The notes below the pieces were generated by a model. The model was given only the letters and a program-made list of their open reading frames with translations, was not told the DNA's origin and did not search any database. DNA of 64,000 nt from Vulcanisaeta distributa JCM 11217 (GTDB lineage: Archaea > Thermoproteota > Thermoprotei > Thermoproteales > Thermocladiaceae): NCBI RefSeq assembly GCF_001316005.1, contig NZ_BBBJ01000002.1:186001-250000 (forward strand). The letters run 5' to 3'. The first letter of the stretch is position 1. Each line of letters begins with the position of its first letter. This document shows positions 9,973 to 18,594 of this stretch, piece by piece. The position numbers were made by a program, and so were the translations under genes.

Positions 9973-10527
9973 TTACTCCCTAATGATTATTATTGGTTCG
10001 CCAAAGGATGAGTAATGCCTACTCCACTTATTCCTTAGGGCTATGTTCAGTTCCGGGTCCAAGTGAGGCCTTATCGTCTTAATAAACCTAGCTATCGAAT
10101 CCCTCTCGTGAATCACGAGGTAAAGCCTCCCATCACTGCTTGGAAAGACACCACTATTAATGCCCAACAACTTTAGTATGATCCTTAAGGTAAGCCCAAA
10201 GGACTTACTCGGTATCCTAATGCTAAGTACGAAATTAGGCATGTCGAGCCCTGGCTCTGGATCAATCAATTCCCCGTAAAAATCATAAAGACCCCTCAAC
10301 ATTTTAACCCAATCATTAATGTTGAAGAACATCAATAACCTGATCGGCTTCTGCATGACCTTACTAACCTCATTGCATATATTATTTGCCGCATTCACCG
10401 TATTACCAACCACCGTGATTCCAGGTTCTAACGACCTGGCATAATCAACTGCGTCGGAGAATCCCTCAATACTCCTCCACTTCACCGAGCATTCATTCAG
10501 GAAGGCGCCAAGTAGGTATGGATCCAC
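9973..10527 (-). CDS. LAGLIDADG-like domain protein (free-standing)
   Basis: Unassigned protein of about 184 residues. Two LAGLIDADG-like helices can be seen: DPYLLGAFLNECSVKW at the N-terminus, where the usual Gly-Asp is Asn-Glu, and WVKMLRGLYDFYGELI at about residues 74-89, a good match to the second-repeat pattern LRGLFDxEG. The following LRIILKLLGINSG and GRLYLVIHERDSIARFIKTI also fit the fold. It is not inside an intron or intein. The frame runs upstream to 10635 and overlaps pus10, but GTG 10527 sits 22-25 nt after a TATA-like box, so I prefer it. Function unknown: nuclease remnant or RNA/DNA-binding derivative. Confidence 0.55.
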   Translation of the reverse strand: MDPYLLGAFLNECSVKWRSIEGFSDAVDYARSLEPGITVVGNTVNAANNICNEVSKVMQKPIRLLMFFNINDWVKMLRGLYDFYGELIDPEPGLDMPNFVLSIRIPSKSFGLTLRIILKLLGINSGVFPSSDGRLYLVIHERDSIARFIKTIRPHLDPELNIALRNKWSRHYSSFGEPIIIIRE

Positions 10528-10544
10528 GAAAAGTGATTCCCTAT

Positions 10545-10556
10545 ATGCTTTAATAC
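10545..10556. promoter_or_regulatory. Shared divergent TATA-like box
   Basis: atgctttaatac sits about 30 nt before the pus10 ATG (10582) and about 24 nt before GTG 10527 on the other strand. It reads as a TATA box on both strands and decides the start chosen for the LAGLIDADG-like gene. Confidence 0.45.
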
Positions 10557-10581
10557 ACTTACTACGCAGGTAGTACGATAT

Positions 10582-11838
10582 ATGAGTATTGAGAGGGCCA
10601 TGGAGATACTGAGGAAGTACCCGCTCTGTGATCATTGCCTTGGCAGGTTATTCGCTAGGTTGGGCACTGGGCTTAGTAATGAGGAGAGGGGGGGTAGGGC
10701 GATTAAGGACTATCTATTAATGAGGATTCACGAGAGGATACTGAATGAGGGATTGAGCGATGAGCTGCTTAACGATGTTAGGGCATTGGCGCTAAGTGGC
10801 CATGAACCAAGTATAAAGTTCCTAGGTAATATGGGGGGGATTAATGTATCACCAGCTAAGTGCTACGTGTGCGGAGATGCCATTTTCAATAGGCTTGATG
10901 AGTGGGCGAGCGCCATTGCGAATAGCCTTAGGTCTCTCGGCATTGAGTTTAGGTCGTTTAGGCTTGGTAGTAGGGTGCCGCTTGATGTACTAAATAGGGA
11001 GTTGAGTATAACCACGGAGTTTAATATATCGAGTGCTGAATCAATTAAGCGCGAGTTGAATAGGGAATTGGGTAAGAGGGTCTCCGCAGTGCTTGGAGTT
11101 CCCTTCAGTAGGGAAGAACCTGATGTGGAGGCAGTCATAGATGTGAGCACGGGCTCCGTGGAGACGCAGGTAATGCCAATATACGTATCGGCTAGGTATA
11201 GGAAGGACCATAGGCTAGTTAATGAGGAGACCCAGGTAAGGTGGCCCATTGACAGGGTGATACAGGCCTATGGGGGGGCTCAAGACGTGGTGATACACGC
11301 TGGTGGTGAGGATCCAAGGGGGGGTGCCAGAGTTCTTGGTAATGGCAGGCCAGTGATACTGCAGATTGTTAGACCCAGTAAAAGGCCTGATGTAAATGAT
11401 GTCTCTTTATTACTCAAGGATTCAAGTTATGATATTACTCTCAATAACCTATCTAGGGTCAGGGCATCTGCCGTAGTTAGGATGAAGGCTAGGGTTAGGG
11501 ATTATGTAATTACCTATAGGGTCCTGGCAATTACGAGTAATTCAGTCACTGATGAGAATATTAAGTCTCTGCATGATTACTTCAGGAATAGACAAGTGGT
11601 TCAGGTGTTTAGGCGTGGTCGTAGGGTTAGGAAGAGGGTTAGCATGGTTTATGAACTCGATGGTAGGGTTGTCAGGGGGGGTAAGCTTGTGGAGTTCTTA
11701 ATCAAGTGCCAAGGAAACCTATACATTAGGGGGGGTTTTGTCCATGGTGGTTTTGGCAGTGTTGAACCGAGTATCGCCGGCACGCTGGGCTTCAACGTTA
11801 GGCCTGTGGAAATCGACATACTTAACATAAGTGATTAA
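10582..11838 (+). CDS. pus10: tRNA pseudouridine synthase Pus10
   Basis: Archaeal Pus10, 418 residues, makes pseudouridine 55 (and 54) in the tRNA T loop. The N-terminus has two CxxC pairs, KYPLCDHCLGR and CYVCGDAIF, which bind zinc in the THUMP-containing half. The catalytic part shows VSARYRKDHRLVNEETQVRW, IHAGGEDPRGGARVLGNGRP with the catalytic Asp, and the closing GGFGSVEPSIAGTLG. Seven-G runs add an extra Gly in several places (for example NEERGGRA, GNMGGIN, AYGGAQD) but never break the frame. Its tRNA substrates include the two tRNA genes in this window. Confidence 0.9.
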   Translation: MSIERAMEILRKYPLCDHCLGRLFARLGTGLSNEERGGRAIKDYLLMRIHERILNEGLSDELLNDVRALALSGHEPSIKFLGNMGGINVSPAKCYVCGDAIFNRLDEWASAIANSLRSLGIEFRSFRLGSRVPLDVLNRELSITTEFNISSAESIKRELNRELGKRVSAVLGVPFSREEPDVEAVIDVSTGSVETQVMPIYVSARYRKDHRLVNEETQVRWPIDRVIQAYGGAQDVVIHAGGEDPRGGARVLGNGRPVILQIVRPSKRPDVNDVSLLLKDSSYDITLNNLSRVRASAVVRMKARVRDYVITYRVLAITSNSVTDENIKSLHDYFRNRQVVQVFRRGRRVRKRVSMVYELDGRVVRGGKLVEFLIKCQGNLYIRGGFVHGGFGSVEPSIAGTLGFNVRPVEIDILNISD

Positions 11839-11848
11839 CTTTTGTTAA

Positions 11849-12175
11849 TCACGACGTAGGCGCCTTGGTCTCGGTTGACTGAGCCTTGAAGGGAACTATG
11901 TGGTCTGGGGTCGTTATTATGACTTTCCTCTTACCGCCAACATAAATCTCGATTTCGTATGCCTTACCCCCCCTCCTACCAATTATTGTACCCACCTTAC
12001 CCTGGTACCTCCTGTGAGGTGCCGTGGTTATGAATGTTGGGTCTATGTCGATTACGACCTTATCACCGACATTATACTCATAGAGCCACCTGGAAATCCC
12101 TGGTCTACCCTTCTCCCTAGGCTTTTTTGTCAGTAACTTCCTCGACTTATAGCGTAGCCCATGTGTTCGGTGCAC
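11849..12175 (-). CDS. rpl21e: 50S ribosomal protein L21e
   Basis: Eukaryote-type ribosomal protein L21, about 108 residues. The typical start HRTHGLRYKSRKLL follows GTG 12175; L21e proteins usually begin within a residue or two of this motif, so the in-frame ATGs at 12229 and 12220 are too far upstream. Later WLYEYNVGDKVVIDIDPT, HRRYQGKVGTIIGRRGGKAY and TTPDHIVPFKA complete the family pattern. A TATA-like tattta-aattta lies near 12240-12250, giving a short leader. It is divergent from rpo4, with which it forms the conserved archaeal L21e-Rpo4-DUF655 cluster, here with L21e inverted. Confidence 0.88.
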   Translation of the reverse strand: MHRTHGLRYKSRKLLTKKPREKGRPGISRWLYEYNVGDKVVIDIDPTFITTAPHRRYQGKVGTIIGRRGGKAYEIEIYVGGKRKVIITTPDHIVPFKAQSTETKAPTS

Positions 12176-12273
12176 GACGAACCCCCCCAAGCACCACAAT
12201 TCTATGGAGTATTTAAGCATTCCCTTCATTAATGACCTTAAATTTAAATAGGGATTTTTATTAGGGTTTAATT

Positions 12274-12624
12274 GTGGTTAAGCGTATCATTAATTCTGAG
12301 GATATCTCCATGGCTGAGGCACTCAGGATTCTCGAGGAGAAATTACTTAGTGTTAATCCTGGCATTACCGACGAGGTTGTGAACAACACCCTGGACTACC
12401 TGAGGAAGTTCTCCAAGATTAACCCAGATAAGGCGAGGGAATTAATTTCGGAATTAATGAAGAGGTTTGGCCTGGCTAGGTTGACTGCTATTCAGATAGT
12501 TGATTTAATGCCTCAGACTGCCGATGAGCTTAGGGTGCTGCTTGGAGCTGAGAAGAGGGAGTTTAGTGATAAGGATGTGGAGGAGATCCTAAACCTACTG
12601 AAGAGTGCCAGGGGGGGTTCTTAA
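12274..12624 (+). CDS. rpo4: DNA-directed RNA polymerase subunit Rpo4 (F)
   Basis: RNA polymerase stalk subunit, 116 residues, partner of Rpo7 in the Rpo4/7 module that helps open the promoter and binds nascent RNA. The HRDC-like helical domain reads VNNTLDYLRKFSKINPDKAR, LMKRFGLARLTAIQIVDLMP, TADELRVLLGAEKREFSDKD. GTG start 12274. It ends ARGGS, with one Gly probably coming from a seven-G run. The next gene begins 14 bp later. Confidence 0.88.
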   Translation: MVKRIINSEDISMAEALRILEEKLLSVNPGITDEVVNNTLDYLRKFSKINPDKARELISELMKRFGLARLTAIQIVDLMPQTADELRVLLGAEKREFSDKDVEEILNLLKSARGGS

Positions 12625-12638
12625 GGGGGGTGTTTTGA

Positions 12639-13205
12639 ATGGTTAAGAGGGAGGACTACGCATACATACTCGACATAATACCTCCGGAGCAAATGCTCAT
12701 TAAGGACCCATCCCTCATCAAGAAGGGTTTTCCGAGGAATGAGGCCTATGTACAGGCTATTGGTGAGCAGTTCTTCACGCTCCTTGAGTTAACGCTTAAG
12801 CCTAACGCAACAGCTGAGGTTGGTGAGAGGGTTTACATAGGTAGTGGGACTAGGGATAAGGTGAATAAGATTGTTAGGAGGATTAATTATGACGAGCTCA
12901 CTAATGAGGCTAAGAATGCTCTTCCTGAGATTGTCGCTAAGATTGTTAAGGCTCAGGAGAGTAGGTTCGTGGACTTCTTCAATAAGGCTGGGCCAATAAC
13001 GCTTAAGATGCATAGTCTCGAGCTTCTCAGGGGGGGCATTGGCAAGAAGACTCTTTGGCAGATACTTGAGGAGAGGAGGAAGAAGCCCTTCCAGTCCTTT
13101 GAGGATATTAAGAGTAGGGTTGGTATTGACCCAGAGAAGTTAATTATTGATAGGATATTGAGGGAATTACAGGGTGTTGATCAGTATAGGATCTTCGTGG
13201 GCTAA
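12639..13205 (+). CDS. DUF655 family RNA-binding protein
   Basis: DUF655 protein, 188 residues, conserved throughout Archaea beside L21e and Rpo4 and predicted to act in translation or RNA handling. Seen: DYAYILDIIPPEQ at the start, the OB-like central part with AEVGERVYIGSGTRDKVNKI, INYDELTNEAKNALP, then a helix-hairpin-helix region (MHSLELLRGGIGKKTLWQIL) and EDIKSRVGIDPEKLI. In other archaea a KsgA-type methyltransferase often follows; here the next gene is aIF5A on the other strand. Confidence 0.85.
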   Translation: MVKREDYAYILDIIPPEQMLIKDPSLIKKGFPRNEAYVQAIGEQFFTLLELTLKPNATAEVGERVYIGSGTRDKVNKIVRRINYDELTNEAKNALPEIVAKIVKAQESRFVDFFNKAGPITLKMHSLELLRGGIGKKTLWQILEERRKKPFQSFEDIKSRVGIDPEKLIIDRILRELQGVDQYRIFVG

Positions 13206-13212
13206 TTTTTAA

Positions 13213-13614
13213 CTACCTAACCCTAATTATCTTCCTCCTACCGGCAATATCCCAAACCTCAACCTCAACCCCCCCAGGCTCAATCCTACCCTTAACCTCC
13301 TCCTCCATCTGGTCCTGACTAACCTCAAAGGTACTGTAGTTCCTAAGGTCCATCAACTGCCAGGAATCACCAACCCTAGCCACGACCTGGGCAACGAACT
13401 TCTCAATAATCGGCACCTCGACCTGGGCATCAGCAGGCACTATTAAAGTCCTCTTAACATTGTCAAAGACACCAATACCCACTATCCTCACCTTAGCAGA
13501 ACCATGCTTACCAGTCTTACTCTTCTCAACCTCAACCACCTTACACGGCTCCCCATCAATCATTATATAGCTACCTTCCTTCACCGAACCTGCCTCTGTT
13601 GGCTTCGTCGACAT
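13213..13614 (-). CDS. eif5A: Translation initiation factor aIF5A
   Basis: Archaeal IF5A, 133 residues, which helps peptide-bond formation at stalling sequences. The (deoxy)hypusine loop reads [17 protein letters not shown], with the modified Lys in TGKHG. The N-terminus [19 protein letters not shown] and the OB fold C-terminus are standard. Two ATGs compete: 13626 and 13614. A TATA-like box at 13635-13645 puts the transcript start close to 13614, and [14 protein letters not shown] matches the family start, so I chose 13614. Confidence 0.9.
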   Translation of the reverse strand: MSTKPTEAGSVKEGSYIMIDGEPCKVVEVEKSKTGKHGSAKVRIVGIGVFDNVKRTLIVPADAQVEVPIIEKFVAQVVARVGDSWQLMDLRNYSTFEVSQDQMEEEVKGRIEPGGVEVEVWDIAGRRKIIRVR

Positions 13615-13634
13615 ACAAATCGACATAGCTAGAG

Positions 13635-13645
13635 CTAATAAAAGG
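13635..13645 (-). promoter_or_regulatory. TATA box of aIF5A
   Basis: The minus strand reads ccttttattag, centred about 26 nt before ATG 13614. This fits a leaderless transcript and decides against the ATG at 13626. Confidence 0.5.
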
Positions 13646-13714
13646 TTTTCTATCGAGTAATTCCCTGAGAAATTACTTATTAATTCACTTGGTTATGCAT
13701 TAGCCTGAGTATTA

Positions 13715-14533
13715 ATGAGGATATTGATATACATTGGTAAGTACGAGGATTACGCACTGGCGAAGCTAATAATCAATAGGCTTAGTAGTAATGGAGTTGA
13801 GGTTGTTGCCGCTAGGGATGTGGAGGTTAAGAACCTAGGCATACCCAAGTGGGATGGTTCTCAGGACGTTGACATGGCCATGGTGATTGGCGGTGACGGG
13901 ACAGTACTTAGGTTTATTCACGAAATCACAAACTCCATAAGTACCCCCCCTATACTTCACATAGGTACTGGCAGGGTTAATTACCTAAGTGACGTGAGTG
14001 CCAGGGAGTTACCCCCCCAGGTTCTTGATAAGATAGTTAAGGGTGAGTACACGATTGAGGAAAGGCTCACGCTGAAGGCTGTGGCTACGGACTTCGAGTG
14101 CACGGCATTAAATGAGGTATTGGTTAAGGGTGTTGACCCAGGTCATTTAATAAACGTAACCATCGTTGAGGATGGTGGTGAGGAAGTAATGAGAGCTAGG
14201 ATGGATGGTGTCATAATAGCAACGCCCACGGGCTCCACCGCGTATGCCTTAGCGGCAGGGGGGGGTCCTGCGGTCGATAGTAGGTTGGCCGTGAAGTTGA
14301 TAGTGCCCCTCGCACCATTTTCAAGGGCTTTAGTCCCCCCCATTGTACATCCATACGAGGTACCCATTAAGGTATTAACGAGTGAGGTGGCCCACATACT
14401 CTGTGATGGTATTGTTGCGCAGAGGGGGGGTGCCGAGATACGCATCACCCCAGGTGATAGGAAGGTGAGGTTTATCAGGACGCGCCAATACAGGATGTAT
14501 GATAGGTTATTTAGGAGGTTATTCATACCATGA
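13715..14533 (+). CDS. nadK: NAD kinase
   Basis: ATP- or polyphosphate-NAD kinase, 272 residues, the only route to NADP. Seen: AMVIGGDGTVLRFIHEI (GGDG phosphate-binding motif with the catalytic Asp), HIGTGRVNYLSD where most homologues have GxxxGFL, CTALNEVLVKG (NE/D motif) and IIATPTGSTAYALAAGGGPAV. The triple-Gly of AAGGGP and the PP in FSRALVPPIVHP arise at seven-base G/C runs; AAGGP is the usual form. It starts with ATG and overlaps the next gene by ATGA. Confidence 0.9.
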   Translation: MRILIYIGKYEDYALAKLIINRLSSNGVEVVAARDVEVKNLGIPKWDGSQDVDMAMVIGGDGTVLRFIHEITNSISTPPILHIGTGRVNYLSDVSARELPPQVLDKIVKGEYTIEERLTLKAVATDFECTALNEVLVKGVDPGHLINVTIVEDGGEEVMRARMDGVIIATPTGSTAYALAAGGGPAVDSRLAVKLIVPLAPFSRALVPPIVHPYEVPIKVLTSEVAHILCDGIVAQRGGAEIRITPGDRKVRFIRTRQYRMYDRLFRRLFIP

Positions 14534-14904
14534 GCACTGAAGGTACCATAATACTCGATACATCCGCGATATTACACATGAGGGATTTACGCCCATTAAT
14601 GGGTATGGGAAACCTGATAACGACAAATTACGTAATTAATGAGCTGAAGGATGCGAGAGCCATTGTCGTGCCTGAGATACTGAACATAAGCGTTTATGAT
14701 GTTGGTGAGGATGAAATAATACTTGCCAGGAGGAACTATCACTTGCCAAGACTATTAAGTGATGCCGATGTTTCGTTAATAGTCTTAGCCCTGAGATTAA
14801 GGGATAAGGATCCTGTGGTGATTACTGATGATTCGTTGCTAATAAAGTTCCTTAGGAAGTTGGGGATCAGGTATTCAGTGATTTTCCTGAGGAAACGTCA
14901 GTAG
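14530..14904 (+). CDS. PIN-domain endonuclease, Nob1-like
   Basis: A 124-residue PIN domain. Acidic catalytic residues are visible in IILDTSAILHMRDL, VINELKDARAI, LLSDADVSLIVLALRL and VVITDDSLLIKFLRKLGI. The pattern SDADxSLIVLA plus ITDDxxLxKFLRKLGI is the archaeal Nob1 form, the nuclease that matures the 3' end of 16S rRNA. A C-terminal zinc ribbon, present in many Nob1, is absent; Thermoproteales may encode it separately or lack it. It overlaps nadK by 4 bp and the end of convergent rpl22 by 7 bp. A VapC toxin is the alternative but no antitoxin is adjacent. Confidence 0.65.
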   Translation: MSTEGTIILDTSAILHMRDLRPLMGMGNLITTNYVINELKDARAIVVPEILNISVYDVGEDEIILARRNYHLPRLLSDADVSLIVLALRLRDKDPVVITDDSLLIKFLRKLGIRYSVIFLRKRQ

Positions 14905-15453
14905 GGCTTTGGTTTCAGCTTAAGTCTCTTTGGCACATTCTCCTCGGGTATCTCAGCACCAGCCAGCTCTATCGTTACGGTGTCTTGGAACCAGGGTGTT
15001 GACCTACCGAAGGCTCTGGGCATGTAATTCCTGATCTTACGACCCTTATGAACGGCAGCGTGAACAATAACCACGTTATCAACATTAAGGCCCCCTATAA
15101 CTCGCGTTATTCTCAAGGTTCTTAAGAACCTCCAGGTAGGCCTTGGCAACCTTAACAGGCCACTTGGCCACTGGCCAGCCTTCCCAGGGCGTTGTGTGGT
15201 GTGCCTGCTTCTTGGTGAATCTCCTTATTGGTATTGGAGCCTTCATCTTAATGACGTTGTTCAGATACTCCTCGGCTTGCTTAATTGTGAAGCCCCTAAT
15301 GAACCTAGCCACCTCAACAGCTTTCTTCCAACTAATCCTATACTCATAACCGAGGGCCTTAACCACCTGATCCTCGGTAATACTCGCTCCATAAATCTCC
15401 TTAACCCTCTTGATGACGTCCTCCGCATCAATGCTCCAATCAATCCTAGCCAT
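14898..15453 (-). CDS. rpl22: 50S ribosomal protein L22 (uL22), frameshifted
   Basis: Ribosomal protein lining the exit tunnel, about 185 residues with the long archaeal form. Seen: SWKKAVEVARFIRGFTIKQA, AEEYLNNVIKMKAPIP, WPVKVAKAYLEVLKNLENNA, then after the break LNVDNVVIVHAAVHKGRKIR and YMPRAFGRSTPWFQDTVTIE. The frame breaks at a five-C run (15091-15095, plus strand); four restore YRGLNVDN. ATG 15453 is preferred to 15459 because a TATA-like atatttttatatt lies about 28 nt upstream. It is separated from the usual S10 ribosomal operon. Confidence 0.9.
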
Positions 15454-15518
15454 ACCCAAACCAGCGTGAGCAATGCAATATAAAAATATTTACCTACCGT
15501 AATTCATAGACGGAAAAA

Positions 15519-16723
15519 CTACGCATCACCATAGACCTCCATAATTAACCGTGAATACACATCCACGGACTTAATAATATCACTAACCTCTATGTATTCG
15601 TCAGGTCCGTGGGCACTAACGATACTGCCAGGCCCATAAGTCAGTGCATCTATGCCAGCCCTTTGTAAGTAACGTGTATCAACTGGAACCCTCGATATAC
15701 CTACCCTAGGACTTACATGCAACGTATTACTTATTATCCTCATTAATTTACTTAGCAACCTTGAGCCATTGTTTATTGACGACTCTATCTTACTTATTAC
15801 GTAGATATCCACGGATGAATTAATATTACTCCTTAATCCATTTATGTAATCAATCAATTCCTCAAGCGAATCCTCAGTATCCTCACTCGGTAATATTCTC
15901 CTATCTATTGAAAATTGAAAGTAATCAGGCACGATATTACGAGAAACACCACCCTTAACAAGCCCTCCCAACGTGATGGTCGCCCTTTCGCTCATGAATT
16001 GCCTATTCTCGATCTTAGGCTTCAACTCCTTAATTAATGCATAGGCGACCTTAATGCCATCCTCGAAGGCGTTATTGCCATACCACGGTTGTGAGGCATG
16101 ACTTGGTATACCCCCCCTAACAACAATGTCTAATTGCAGTATCCCCCCCATGCTGCCAATCCATACCGTGTCAAGTCCCGTGGGTTCAGCTACGATTGCA
16201 TAGTTTGGTTTACTGATCCTATTAATTAAATAGCCAATACCCGTTGCACCGCCAAGTTCTTCGTCTGGCGTGAAGGAGAATTCCACACATCCATAGAACT
16301 CCCTTAACTCACCAAGCCTCTTTGCGAGTAATACCAGGCTGTCACGCCACCTTTATCATCAGATGCGCCTCTGCCATAGACCCTACCGTTAATGAGCACC
16401 GGCTTAAATGGTTCCGTAACTAACCAGCCACCTCCTCCAGGAACCACGTCATAATGAGCGTTGAAGTGAATCCTCTCATTCCTGGCATTGCACAGCTCAG
16501 CCAATAATATGTATCTTGGGTAATCCGCATACTCAGGGTAACTCTCATTAACGATGGATTTGGGAACCTCGATAATATTCGTACTCAATCCATAATCGGT
16601 TAATAAATTGTCTAGGTAATTGATTATCTCTAGGTAATTCTCGCCGGGTGGTGCTACCGTCCTCAGCCTAATTAGGTCCATCAATACATCGATTACTTGC
16701 TTAATGGACTCGCCCATTCTCAC
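15519..16723 (-). CDS. M20 family metallopeptidase (ArgE/DapE-like), frameshifted
   Basis: Zinc amidohydrolase of about 402 residues. Seen: the metal His in RIHFNAHYDVVPGGGGW, the bridging Asp in VYGRGASDDKGGVTA, the Glu pair in EFSFTPDEELGGATG, and the Asp in VAEPTGLDTVW, followed by the dimerisation domain with SHASQPWYGNNAFEDG and the last metal His in SAHGPDEY. One G (plus strand) is missing near 16337; restored reading TALVLLAKRLGELREFYGC joins both halves. Desuccinylase, deacetylase or dipeptidase activity cannot be told apart. It overlaps the glycosyltransferase upstream by 23 bp. Confidence 0.85.
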
Positions 16724-17720
16724 TTAACTCATTATATATTGCTAATAATTCCTTACCAACAATACTAGGCGAGTGTCTCTGGGCAACGATTGCCTTAGCC
16801 CTGGCGCCAAGTTCCATGGCATACTCGGGAGAATTGATGAGTTCCTTAACGCTGTCTAGGAAGCACTTAGTATCGTTAACCTCACATAGTATACCTCCAT
16901 CACTCACCACCTCGGGTACTGAATCCACGTTTGATGCAACCACGGGTATGCCCATGCTCATAGCCTCAAGTGCCGTGAACCCGTAAGCCTCACCCCCCCT
17001 GGTTGGGAAGAGAAGCACGTCAAACTCAGCCATTAACTTAAGCAGTTCATCCCTCCTCATTGGTTTATGATACTCTACACCCTCAATCCTCCTTGGGCTT
17101 TTACCAACATAAACCTTCCTAACGCGCTTGGCAGCTTTGACATAACGTCCTCTGCAATGTCACCACCCTTCCTATGATACTCAACACCGATGAATCCCAC
17201 CGTTATCTCATTATCGATTTTCCTAAAGCTCGTCACCATTGGTGGCGGCACAACCCTAACATCCCTAAACCCCCCCTCCTCCTCAAGACCCTCCTTACTC
17301 CATTGAGTCCAGGTTATCATCACCACATTATCCCTATTGAATAAATACCTGAAGGTCTTTATAGCTAGTCTATATAACGAACTCTTCCTCGACTTACCTA
17401 TGTATTTCTCGAATAGGTTAAATATTGGTTGGTCAATCTCCTGTACCCAGGGTGTCCGTGGTATGAATAGGTTCAGGAAAAAGGCGTGGGTTAACCCCCC
17501 TCAGCTTAAGTGAGTATGCCGGCTCTATTAATGCCTTAAGAAACCACTTGGTTGTTGTGTCTCTGGTTATGTAGAAGTCGTTAGATGACGGTGATAAATC
17601 AACAGGTTCATTAATAACCCTGTAATACACACCAGGCGGCGGATTCTCAAGTCTTAACCTAATTCCAGTCCTTATCTCACCAGAAACCCTGTTCCTACTT
17701 ACAATAATATTTACAAGCAT
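16701..17720 (-). CDS. Glycosyltransferase family 4 protein, frameshifted
   Basis: GT-B fold retaining glycosyltransferase of about 340 residues joined. C-terminal signature LLFPTRGGEAYGFTALEAMS with the EX7E pair, then MGIPVVASNVDSVPEVVSDG. The middle part has VVMITWTQWSKEGLEEEGG and ITVGFIGVEYHRKGGDIAED. Breaks: a six-C run at 17495-17500 and a missing base at about 17141, after which RRVRKVYVGKSPRRIEGVEYH-type reading returns. Donor and acceptor are unknown; with the nucleotidyltransferase upstream (43 bp) it may serve surface glycan or N-glycan synthesis. Confidence 0.75.
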
Positions 17721-17762
17721 AAGCTAAGCCGTAAATGAGTAAACCAGGGCTATTATTAAATA

Positions 17763-18545
17763 TTAGTCTCCTTCATGTAAGTTAAATGTTCTAATAATGG
17801 TGTTGAAGTAGCTCTCAGGATCGCCAACACTAAGCCAGGAATCATCACTGAGTAACAATCCATAGACCTCGCCACCGCTATTAATCACGTTCTCAATACC
17901 GTACGTCAACTCAAGCTCCCCATCCGCCTTGGCCGACTTAAGCCCGTCGAATATTCTCCTATTAAATATGTAAACTGCCGATATGGCAATATTGGACTTG
18001 GGATTACTCGGTTTTTCCTCGACATTTAATACCCTAACTAAGCCATAACCATTATACATCCCCTCATTCCTAACAACAGCAATGCCATACCTACTGGGAT
18101 TATTAACCCTCCTGAGGAATAATACGGCGTCTGGACTCAACTCCTCATATAACTTAACTCCTTCTAAGTACCCTCTTGTTAAAATGCCATCATCTGCGTG
18201 AACGAAGAATGGATCGTTATTAACGAAGTCCTCAGCCCTAAGCACGGCATCACCAAAGCCAAGAGGCTTCTCCTGAAATGTGAATGATATTTGCGCCTTT
18301 AGTGAGTCCGTGAATAACTTATCCATTAGGTAATCAATTAATGGCTTCCCATTCCTACCAACGACAATCATGAACTTAGAAACACCAACCTCCTGAAGGC
18401 GCGCTATTATTAAGTCAATTATTGGAACCAGCATGGGCATTTCATTCCTGCGTATTAACGGTAATAACGCCTTCGGCATTATGAGGGTCATATTCCTCAT
18501 CCTTGTGCCAAGCCCAGCGGCAGTGATGACTGCCTTGCTAATCAT
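17763..18545 (-). CDS. Sugar-phosphate nucleotidyltransferase (GalU-like)
   Basis: NTP-transferase of about 260 residues that makes a nucleotide sugar, closest in pattern to UTP-glucose-1-phosphate uridylyltransferase. Seen: KAVITAAGLGTRMRNMTLIM-PKALLPL (the GxGTRxxP..K nucleotide motif with an altered spacing), FMIVVGRNGKPLID, FTFQEKPLGFGDAV, FFVHADDGIL with the metal Asp, VLNVEEKPSNPKSN and ELELTYGIENVI. The frame continues upstream to 18665 but ATG 18545 gives the family start MISKAVITAAGLGTR and follows a TATA box by 28 nt. It probably supplies the donor for the glycosyltransferase downstream. Confidence 0.82.
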   Translation of the reverse strand: MISKAVITAAGLGTRMRNMTLIMPKALLPLIRRNEMPMLVPIIDLIIARLQEVGVSKFMIVVGRNGKPLIDYLMDKLFTDSLKAQISFTFQEKPLGFGDAVLRAEDFVNNDPFFVHADDGILTRGYLEGVKLYEELSPDAVLFLRRVNNPSRYGIAVVRNEGMYNGYGLVRVLNVEEKPSNPKSNIAISAVYIFNRRIFDGLKSAKADGELELTYGIENVINSGGEVYGLLLSDDSWLSVGDPESYFNTIIRTFNLHEGD

Positions 18546-18566
18546 CAACAGGCTAGGTCTGTGGTA

Positions 18567-18579
18567 ATAATATATAAGT
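18567..18579 (-). promoter_or_regulatory. TATA box of the nucleotidyltransferase gene
   Basis: Minus strand acttatatattat is centred 28 nt before ATG 18545. It lies inside the 3' end of the upstream hel308 gene, so the nucleotidyltransferase can be transcribed on its own. Confidence 0.55.
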
Positions 18580-18594
18580 ATTTCACTTTCGATA